Origin: Bacteroidia bacterium
Lineage (GTDB): Bacteria; Bacteroidota; Bacteroidia; SpSt-205
NCBI GenBank assembly: GCA_025060275.1
Contig: JANXCJ010000005.1
Location: 1 to 27,786, forward strand
DNA length: 27,786 bases
Direction of reading: 5' to 3'
Shown here: positions 22,358 to 27,786 of the stretch, piece by piece
Numbering within the stretch: the stretch's first letter is position 1
Layout of the letters: the number at the start of each line of letters is the position of its first letter
Notes under the pieces: model-generated
What the model was told of the DNA's origin: nothing
Database searches by the model: none
The model's input: only the letters and a program-made list of their open reading frames with translations
Made by a program: the position numbers and the translations under genes

Positions 22358-22375
22358 GTTTAGATTCTTCTAACA

Positions 22376-22383
22376 TAGCTTTG
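22376..22383 (+). promoter_or_regulatory. TAnnTTTG (-7) element of the M28 peptidase gene
   Basis: TAGCTTTG is six bases before ATG 22390. The alternative TTG start (22381) falls inside this element. Confidence 0.55.
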
Positions 22384-22389
22384 ACATTG

Positions 22390-23406
22390 ATGATATACTT
22401 TTCAAATATAGTTCTTGGATTTCGGGGATTTGCTCTTAGGGCGGGAGTTACCTCGCTTATTTTCTTCTTTCAGGCTTGTGGAGGAGAAGTAAATTTGCCT
22501 GCTTCTCCCTCTCAAAAGAAACTATCTCTCGCTGCTTCTCGCCCTCATTTTTCATCAGACAGTGCCTATATGTGGATAAAGGTGCAGCTTGGGTTTGGGG
22601 CTCGGATTCCTGGGACGCCTGCTCATCAAGCATGTGGAGACTGGCTAATAGCAGAACTTCAAAGAAGGGGCGCACGGGTCTACGAACAGAAAGGTGCTTA
22701 CAAAGGCACGCCTATACGGAATATTATTGGTTCTTTTGGCTCTGACACGGCACGTCCTCGGGTTCTTTTATCAGCTCACTGGGATTCTAGACCTTGGGCA
22801 GACAAAGACCCCCAGTCTCCAACTATGCCTGTGCCCGGTGCGAATGATGGAGCAAGCGGCGTAGCCGTGCTATTAGAGGTGGCTCGTCATTTAGCGCAGG
22901 CTCCCTTAGCTTATCCAGTAGATATAATTTTCTGGGATGCAGAGGATATGGGACGGGAGGAAGTGGAGGACTCCTACTGCCTCGGCTCTCAATACTGGCT
23001 GACTAATCCGCAGCCTCACTTACCTGCGGCATATGCTTGGGGTATTCATTTAGACATGGTAGGGGGTAGGCAGGCTGTTTTTCCTCAGGAAGGGCATAGT
23101 AGACAGTACGCCCCCCTAATTGTGGAGCGGCTATGGGGGGTAGCGCGCGAGTTAGGATATGAAAGGGTTTTTGTAGCCCTTCCTGGCGAGCCTATTACTG
23201 ATGATCCTTACTACCTGTCCAGTAAAGGTGGCATCCCTATGGTAAATATCATTCAGCGTGATCCTATGGGAAGGGGATTTTTCCCTGAATGGCATACCGT
23301 ACAGGATGATATCCCTGTTATAGATAGGTCTACTTTACAGGCTGTAGGAGAGACACTTATTGCCTTTCTTTATTCTTTCTCGCCTCAGACACTTAGTCCT
23401 CACTAA
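22390..23406 (+). CDS. M28-family zinc peptidase / glutaminyl-cyclase-like lipoprotein
   Basis: A 338-aa protein with a lipoprotein signal: hydrophobic LIFFFQACGG with Cys30 as the lipid site. The M28 fold follows, with zinc-site motifs SAHWDSRPWAD (His130), GANDGASGVAVLLEVARHL (Asp153), IIFWDAEDMG (Glu185, Asp186), IHLDMVGG (Asp222) and EWHTVQDDIPVID near the end. This arrangement is shared by aminopeptidases of family M28 and by bacterial glutaminyl-peptide cyclotransferases; the HWDSRPWAD and HTVQDD phrases suit the cyclase-like branch, but I cannot decide between hydrolysis and N-terminal pyroglutamate formation. The protein should face the periplasm or cell surface. Confidence 0.87.
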   Translation: MIYFSNIVLGFRGFALRAGVTSLIFFFQACGGEVNLPASPSQKKLSLAASRPHFSSDSAYMWIKVQLGFGARIPGTPAHQACGDWLIAELQRRGARVYEQKGAYKGTPIRNIIGSFGSDTARPRVLLSAHWDSRPWADKDPQSPTMPVPGANDGASGVAVLLEVARHLAQAPLAYPVDIIFWDAEDMGREEVEDSYCLGSQYWLTNPQPHLPAAYAWGIHLDMVGGRQAVFPQEGHSRQYAPLIVERLWGVARELGYERVFVALPGEPITDDPYYLSSKGGIPMVNIIQRDPMGRGFFPEWHTVQDDIPVIDRSTLQAVGETLIAFLYSFSPQTLSPH

Positions 23407-23462
23407 AAACGGGTATAGAAGATTTTTCCACACACCCCCTCTATGAATTCTATTCCTATTTG

Positions 23463-23470
23463 TACTTTTG
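23463..23470 (+). promoter_or_regulatory. TAnnTTTG (-7) element of the M23 peptidase gene
   Basis: TACTTTTG is three bases before ATG 23474, the tightest spacing in the window. Confidence 0.55.
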
Positions 23471-23473
23471 CGC

Positions 23474-24295
23474 ATGCAGAAAAGTTTATGGATACTTTTT
23501 GCGTTAGGAAGTAGCTTGCTGGCGGTAGATACAAGCAAGGTAGGGCTAAAAAATTATCGGGTTTTTTATGAGTCCCTGGAAAAACTGACAGAGCAATATC
23601 CTAAGGTATGGTGGGATCGGCAGTGGGTGAATGCCTATCGTATCAAGGATATACGCTCAGTTATCGTGCCTGTACGCATACCCCTTCAGAAGCCAGAAGA
23701 GGGAAAATATTTTGTGGTTCCTATCAAGGGAGCTGTGAATTCGGGTTTTGGTTTTCGCATGGGGTGGCAGTTTCACTTTGGAGTGGATATAGACCTGCGA
23801 ATAGGGGACACTGTGGTAGCTGCTATGGATGGAGAGGTACGATTAGCGGGATATGACCCGGGAGGATACGGCTATTTCTGTGTAATTGCCCATCCTAATG
23901 GGCTTGAGACAGTGTATGGACATTTTTCTCGGCTGCTCGTTTCTGCGGAACAGATTGTGAAAGCAGGTGACCCTATTGGCTTAGGGGGTAGTACGGGAAA
24001 GAGTACCGGCCCTCACTTACATTTTGAGGTTCGGTTTATGGGAGAGCCCATAGATATAAGCGCTATCATAGATTTTCAAAATGGAGAGCTACTGGAAAAT
24101 GAGCTTCATATTACGCATGAGACCTTTGCTCATCTGAGTGCCTTGACAGCAGCGGTATATCATACAGTTCGGAGGGGTGAGTCTCTTTATCTTATTGCTC
24201 GGAAATACAGGATTTCTGTGCGTCGTCTTTGCGCGCTGAACGGGCTTTCTACGCGTAGTATACTACGCCCTGGTCAGCGCCTAAGAGTGAAATAG
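23474..24295 (+). CDS. M23 peptidoglycan endopeptidase with LysM domain
   Basis: A 273-aa secreted murein hydrolase. The signal peptide is MQKSLWILFALGSSLLAVD. The LytM/M23 domain (about 82-195) keeps the zinc and catalytic residues: His101 and Asp105 in FHFGVDIDL, His150 in VYGHFS, and His181/His183 in GPHLHFEVR. A C-terminal LysM module (about 228-273, YHTVRRGESLYLIARKYRI to PGQRLRVK) should bind peptidoglycan glycan. It probably cleaves cross-linked stem peptides during growth or division. TTG 23468 is an alternative but lies within the promoter element. Its TAG is directly followed by the pth ATG. Confidence 0.92.
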   Translation: MQKSLWILFALGSSLLAVDTSKVGLKNYRVFYESLEKLTEQYPKVWWDRQWVNAYRIKDIRSVIVPVRIPLQKPEEGKYFVVPIKGAVNSGFGFRMGWQFHFGVDIDLRIGDTVVAAMDGEVRLAGYDPGGYGYFCVIAHPNGLETVYGHFSRLLVSAEQIVKAGDPIGLGGSTGKSTGPHLHFEVRFMGEPIDISAIIDFQNGELLENELHITHETFAHLSALTAAVYHTVRRGESLYLIARKYRISVRRLCALNGLSTRSILRPGQRLRVK

Positions 24296-24889
24296 ATGAA
24301 GAAGAGGGCTCTCTTTGGGTTAGGAAACCCAGGAGAAGCCTATTACCTCACTCGCCATAACGTGGGTTATCGTGTGGTGGAAGCTACCGCCAAAGGCTTA
24401 GGGGCTTCTCCTTTTATTTCTGTGCGATATGCCCTCTGGAGCGAAGTAAAAAACAAAGGTATTCACTGGCATTTTTTTCTTCCTACTACCTACATGAACC
24501 TCTCTGGCAATGCTGTTGCTTATTGGAGGAGTGAGTTGGAACTTGCCCTGGAGGAGCTTCTGGTGGTGGTGGATGAGATACAGCTTCCTGTGGGGAGAAT
24601 GCGTCTCACTCCGAGTGGATCGGCAGGAGGACATAACGGCCTTGCGCATGTTATTGAGAGATTAGGTACGCAGAAGTTTCCCCGACTTCGGATTGGGATT
24701 GGAAACGATTTCCCCAAAGGAAAGCAGGTAGAATATGTACTTTCTCCCTTCACACCTCAGCAAGAGGAAGTTTTTCAGCAGCTTCTTCCTCATGCAGTTA
24801 ACTGCCTGCTCAAGTGGGGCAAAGAAGGTATTGAAAGAACCATGAGTGAATTTAACACATTAATAATCCCCAACTCTTTAGAGAAGTAG
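24296..24889 (+). CDS. pth: Peptidyl-tRNA hydrolase
   Basis: A 197-aa cytosolic enzyme that recycles peptidyl-tRNAs dropped from ribosomes. Family motifs: LFGLGNPGEAYYLTRHNVGY (catalytic His in RHNVG), TTYMNLSGNAV (Asn), VVVDEIQLPVGRMRL (Asp), GSAGGHNGL and FPRLRIGIG. Length is normal. The start ATG abuts the M23 gene stop with no gap, so expression is likely coupled to that envelope gene. Confidence 0.95.
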   Translation: MKKRALFGLGNPGEAYYLTRHNVGYRVVEATAKGLGASPFISVRYALWSEVKNKGIHWHFFLPTTYMNLSGNAVAYWRSELELALEELLVVVDEIQLPVGRMRLTPSGSAGGHNGLAHVIERLGTQKFPRLRIGIGNDFPKGKQVEYVLSPFTPQQEEVFQQLLPHAVNCLLKWGKEGIERTMSEFNTLIIPNSLEK

Positions 24890-24929
24890 AGGCGTTTTCC
24901 TCATTTTCCTCTTTTTCTGTGGGAGGGGT

Positions 24930-24937
24930 TAGGTTTG
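24930..24937 (+). promoter_or_regulatory. TAnnTTTG (-7) element upstream of the NlpC/P60 gene
   Basis: TAGGTTTG is five bases before ATG 24943 of a 23-codon ORF, and 57 bases before the NlpC/P60 start. If used, this mRNA would have a real leader of about 50 bases, unlike the others in the window. Confidence 0.4.
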
Positions 24938-24942
24938 TATTC

Positions 24943-25014
24943 ATGAGAGGTAGGATAAAGCTTTATCTAAGGGTGAGTATATTAGGGAGGTTTTATGTTT
25001 ATGCACGGGAATAA
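24943..25014 (+). CDS. Possible 23-codon upstream ORF overlapping the NlpC/P60 start
   Basis: ATG 24943, just after a -7 element, opens a frame of 23 codons (MRGRIKLYLRVSILGRFYVY, then ARE) ending with TAA at 25012-25014, past the NlpC/P60 ATG (24995) in another frame. The peptide is basic and hydrophobic. It could be a leader controlling the downstream gene, or chance. Confidence 0.2.
   Translation: MRGRIKLYLRVSILGRFYVYARE
24984..24990 (+). promoter_or_regulatory. Shine-Dalgarno-like ribosome binding site of the NlpC/P60 gene
   Basis: AGGGAGG is four bases before ATG 24995, and ten before a second in-frame ATG at 25001. Such a clear purine site is unusual here, where most starts lack one. 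Confidence 0.5.
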
Positions 25015-25513
25015 AGGCAGGGCATTTCCTCTATCCTTACTGATTTTTGCAATAGGCTGTTCTTCTTCACGCTCTGCCTACTCACATAAGAGTTCCTCAT
25101 CCGTGGTAGAGGTAGCGCGCAGGTATATAGGAGTACCCTACAAGTATGGGGGCACGGATAAAAAGGGGATAGACTGTTCGGGCTTAGTCTGTAGGGTTTA
25201 TCAGGAAGCGTTGCAGCTGTCTCTCCCGCGTACAGCGCAAGCCCAAGCGCAGGTGGGCAAGCCTGTACGCCGCCAGCTTCAGCCAGGAGATTTAGTCTTC
25301 TTTAGGGAACCCAAGGCTAAGGAAATTACTCATGTAGGGATTGTATCAGAGGTGAAAAAGGGTGAAGTTCGTTTTATTCATGCCTCTTCTCGGGGTGTTC
25401 GGGAAGATAGCCTTGCGGATTCGCACTGGCGTCAGCGTTATGTCATGGCTCGGCGTGTGCTTGCCTCTCCTCCATCAATAAACCGCAAACGAAGCGGTCA
25501 ACAGGGAAAGTAA
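24995..25513 (+). CDS. NlpC/P60 family cell-wall hydrolase lipoprotein
   Basis: A 172-aa lipoprotein: signal LSLLIFAIGCSSS with Cys22 lipidated, a serine-rich linker, then an NlpC/P60 domain from about residue 37. The nucleophile is Cys61 (GIDCSGLVCRVYQ), with His113 (ITHVGIV) and His129 (FIHASS) completing the catalytic set. GVPYKYGG and QPGDLVFF are usual motifs. Members cut the gamma-D-glutamyl bond in peptidoglycan stem peptides. The last 71 bases, coding a basic tail after the domain, overlap the end of the Nudix gene on the other strand. Confidence 0.92.
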   Translation: MFMHGNKGRAFPLSLLIFAIGCSSSRSAYSHKSSSSVVEVARRYIGVPYKYGGTDKKGIDCSGLVCRVYQEALQLSLPRTAQAQAQVGKPVRRQLQPGDLVFFREPKAKEITHVGIVSEVKKGEVRFIHASSRGVREDSLADSHWRQRYVMARRVLASPPSINRKRSGQQGK

Positions 25514-25859
25514 GCTGCATAAAGGGAGGAGGTAGCCATAGTAAGCGAAGGCGAGGCATGCGCACAAAGGGGATATCTTTTAGCTTGACTTTGTAGTAAA
25601 TAGCTAGTAGCCGGGCATTTTCATGATAATATGAGCGCTGAAAAAATTCCGTAGTGTAAAAATGCTGTATTTGTTCAATAGAGGCTCCTAATTCTTCTTG
25701 TAATTCTCTTGATAAGGCTTCCTGAAGGCTTTCATGGGGCTCTACGCCTCCGCCGGGGAATTTTTGGATCCACCCCCCTCTAAAGTACTCTTCTAAGACC
25801 AGCCAAGTACCGAATGCACCCTGACACAAAGCATATACTCGGACTACCCAGCGGCTCAC
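25443..25859 (-). CDS. Nudix hydrolase
   Basis: A 138-aa cytosolic pyrophosphohydrolase of nucleoside diphosphate derivatives. The Nudix box reads GGGVEPHESLQEALSRELQEELGA, shown here as GGGVEPHE at about residues 36-43 and REL(x)EELG at about 51-58, matching Gx5Ex7REUxEExGU. The substrate is unknown. The start is GTG 25859, overlapping the aminopeptidase stop as GTGA, so translation is coupled. The C-terminal 23 or so codons overlap the NlpC/P60 gene tail to tail. Confidence 0.9.
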   Translation of the reverse strand: MSRWVVRVYALCQGAFGTWLVLEEYFRGGWIQKFPGGGVEPHESLQEALSRELQEELGASIEQIQHFYTTEFFQRSYYHENARLLAIYYKVKLKDIPFVRMPRLRLLWLPPPFMQLTFPVDRFVCGLLMEERQAHAEP

Positions 25860-27786
25860 GTGCTGCGCTGATAGAAGGTAGGAGCTTTATATTCAAAGAG
25901 AGGCGCAAGAATTGTTTTTTGTGCGGTGCTCCAGGCTTGACGGTGATAGTACTCTATTAGGGTCTGGCGATAACGGGTCTGTTGCAGCCAATACTCTACT
26001 ATTTCTTTTGCAGTTGCTGAGAGACGAGAGTTTGGATTTGTTAGTGCTTCAAATAGATGAGGGAGAAGTTCAATGGGCATCGCATTGAGGTTTTTGAGGG
26101 CTCGGAGGGCATTCTGACGGGTACGGAATTCAAAGGCAGGGCTGGCATAATCTACCAGCTTACCTATGGCTTTTGGGTCTCCCGAGAGGGCTGCCACTTC
26201 TAAATGCTTGATTCGCACGTTATGCCCTACAATTCCTATGGTATTAGCGGTGATTCGTAAGTAATCCTGCACTCGGTGCGGAAAAGCCTCGCTCAACCTT
26301 TCTAACGCTAAGGCTTGAATTACATAAGAAGAGTCTCGTAGCAATTCCTCTAAGGTGGGGCGAAGGGTAGCAGGTATAGGGTTCAGGTGGGCTATCACGG
26401 CGAACCTTACCTGTGGGTGTGCGTCCTTGAGGGCTTCTCTAACAAAGCCTTGGGAAGTAGGATCATTTACAAGCTGGGCTACGATTTCGGCTCGCATCGC
26501 CCAGAAGCGTTCCCTCCTGAAGGCACTTAGGAGAGCCTCTTTTTTAGCTGATAGGGGAAACTTACGTAGAGCCACTAAAGCATCATACCGATCTAACATA
26601 TGAGGAGCCTTTGCGAGCTGGGCGAGCCACTCTTCTAAAGTCTTTTCAAATGTTAGTTGCTTTAGTATCCAGCTTCCTGGGTCAAACAGGGTAAAAGCAA
26701 TTTCCTTCTTTTGGGGATTAGGTATTTCCACTACTTCTCTCTGCTTTTCAATCCATGCCCGTGTTGTATCACTACTTCCATCTGTATAATAGACAGCTAA
26801 TACAATGGGCATTTTGAATAGTCCTATGGAGCTATCTTGGATTTGCTCTATGATAAATTGAGTGTATTTATGCCCACCTTTCTCAATACTCTGATACTGA
26901 ACCTTATAATGAGGTTCTCCACCTCTATAGAGCCACTGCTTGAAGAACCAGTCAGGGCTTAGCCCTGCCGCATCCTGGAATGCTTGGAATAGGTCATTTG
27001 TCTCTACTACATCATATGGATGCTTTTTGAGGTAATGGGAGATTACTTTGCGATAGACTGCATTTCCGAATGTATAGCGCATCATATCTAAAACCGCGGA
27101 ACCTTTTTGGTATATGCGACTATATCCCGCGTTAGGATGTACAATAGGAAGGTTATCCTTTTGACTAGCGGATAGGGCGAGGTTATGCTCTGTCCGACGC
27201 CCCCACGCGTAGGTTTCCTCTCCAAATAGGTATCCCATAAAAAATCTTGCATAATGTGTAGCAAAACTTTCTTGAAGCCAGATATGAGCAGAAGACCGAG
27301 CTGTCACGTAATCTCCAAACCACTGGTGGGTCAATTCATGGGCATTTACTTCTACATAGTTTCTGTCTAGGTATCCTCTGTCATCCACATGAAAGAAATC
27401 CCCAAAGACCGTGGCAGTGGTATTCTCCATAGCTCCATAGATGTAGTCTGCTACAGGTACTTGAGCGTACTTCTCCCATGGAAAAGGCACGCCTAATTCC
27501 TCCTCTAATTTTTCTATCATTTCTACTGAGTATCGGTAAGTAGGCTCTAAGCAGCATTCTTTTCGGTCAGGGTAATAGTATAGGAGCAGGGGGAGTCCGC
27601 GAGGAGTCTGGCGCCTTTCAATCCCATATTCTCCTATGGCTATCATCAGCAGGTATAAGCTGTGGGGTTTGGTCATGCAGTAATGCCAGGTAAGCGTACC
27701 ATCAGGATTGCGAGTGGTATCTACAAAAGTGCCATTAGAGAGGACTTGGTAGCGGCTATCAAAGGTGATTATTGTTTCTGTTATGA
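25856..27786 (-). CDS. M1-family aminopeptidase, 5'-truncated by window edge
   Basis: A zinc metallopeptidase of the M1 (gluzincin) family, at least 642 aa in the window. The frame stays open past the first ATG (27676) to the right edge with protein-like sequence (TFDSRYQVLSNGTF, NPDGTLTWHY), so the true N-terminus lies outside. The exopeptidase motif is YGAMENTTATVFG and the zinc motif is HELTHQWFGDYV with a downstream glutamate in WLQESFATH. The C-terminal half is a helical, HEAT-like repeat region (KDAHPQVRFAVIAHLN, RDSSYVIQALALERLSEAFP), as in other long bacterial M1 enzymes. It would trim N-terminal residues from peptides, probably outside the cytoplasm, but the signal is not visible. 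Confidence 0.92.
   Translation of the reverse strand, partial: ITETIITFDSRYQVLSNGTFVDTTRNPDGTLTWHYCMTKPHSLYLLMIAIGEYGIERRQTPRGLPLLLYYYPDRKECCLEPTYRYSVEMIEKLEEELGVPFPWEKYAQVPVADYIYGAMENTTATVFGDFFHVDDRGYLDRNYVEVNAHELTHQWFGDYVTARSSAHIWLQESFATHYARFFMGYLFGEETYAWGRRTEHNLALSASQKDNLPIVHPNAGYSRIYQKGSAVLDMMRYTFGNAVYRKVISHYLKKHPYDVVETNDLFQAFQDAAGLSPDWFFKQWLYRGGEPHYKVQYQSIEKGGHKYTQFIIEQIQDSSIGLFKMPIVLAVYYTDGSSDTTRAWIEKQREVVEIPNPQKKEIAFTLFDPGSWILKQLTFEKTLEEWLAQLAKAPHMLDRYDALVALRKFPLSAKKEALLSAFRRERFWAMRAEIVAQLVNDPTSQGFVREALKDAHPQVRFAVIAHLNPIPATLRPTLEELLRDSSYVIQALALERLSEAFPHRVQDYLRITANTIGIVGHNVRIKHLEVAALSGDPKAIGKLVDYASPAFEFRTRQNALRALKNLNAMPIELLPHLFEALTNPNSRLSATAKEIVEYWLQQTRYRQTLIEYYHRQAWSTAQKTILAPLFEYKAPTFYQRST

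Noticed and set aside
1..27786. CRISPR array, insertion sequence, prophage, toxin-antitoxin or defence island
   Set aside because: No regularly spaced repeats, transposase, integrase or phage genes, and no recognisable toxin-antitoxin pair were found; gene content is housekeeping and envelope functions.

Overview
The window is ordinary-looking, densely packed chromosomal DNA from a member of the Bacteroidota. Evidence for this is a type IX secretion-type C-terminal domain on an exported protein (17590-18624), lipoproteins of the GCKKK / ACGG / GCSSS kind, a TerB-like/ABC fusion transporter, and many TAnnTTTG (-7 type) promoter elements. It could be an unnamed or environmental lineage. I cannot place it more finely. 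No plasmid, phage, insertion sequence, CRISPR array or complete RNA gene was seen.

Layout: (1) 1-258 holds the 3' end of an unidentified, possibly 5S-like, RNA or gene, a strong intrinsic terminator, and a 36-codon ORF that stops exactly against the start of alanine dehydrogenase (259-1446, +). (2) A lipoprotein gene (1505-2365, -) converges on it. (3) 2366-3173 has no intact gene; it holds the remains of a frameshifted small exported-protein gene (2776-3146, -) and a widely spaced inverted repeat. (4) A minus-strand cluster, read from 10943 down to 3174, encodes RelA/SpoT, a TerB-like/ABC exporter, a polyprenyl diphosphate synthase, PhoH and a signal-less BtuF-like protein. (5) A plus-strand cluster, 11004-18873, encodes an exported unknown protein, a slipin, a coiled-coil membrane protein, an AddB-like Fe-S nuclease, an EamA transporter, TadA, a T9SS cargo-type protein and a DUF2905 protein. 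(6) A minus-strand pair, dus and a metal-receptor lipoprotein (20845-18826), is divergent from cysS (20888). (7) cysS, an M28 peptidase, an M23/LysM endopeptidase, pth and an NlpC/P60 lipoprotein run on the plus strand to 25513. (8) A Nudix hydrolase and a truncated M1 aminopeptidase (to the window edge) come in on the minus strand.

The genes are mostly housekeeping: translation and tRNA (cysS, dus, tadA, pth), stringent response, isoprenoid synthesis, envelope and peptidoglycan turnover (M23/LysM, NlpC/P60), peptidases, and DNA end processing. They do not form one obvious new system. Genes are tightly packed, with ATGA/GTGA stop-start overlaps and two pairs of convergent genes whose coding ends overlap.

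The strongest unexplained signal is regulatory. A TAnnTTTG element sits only 3-8 bases before the start codon of at least six genes, and near matches precede others, so many mRNAs here are probably leaderless. This pattern also fixes several start codons (relA, cysS, M28, M23, the T9SS protein). The second is the decayed gene at 2776-3146.
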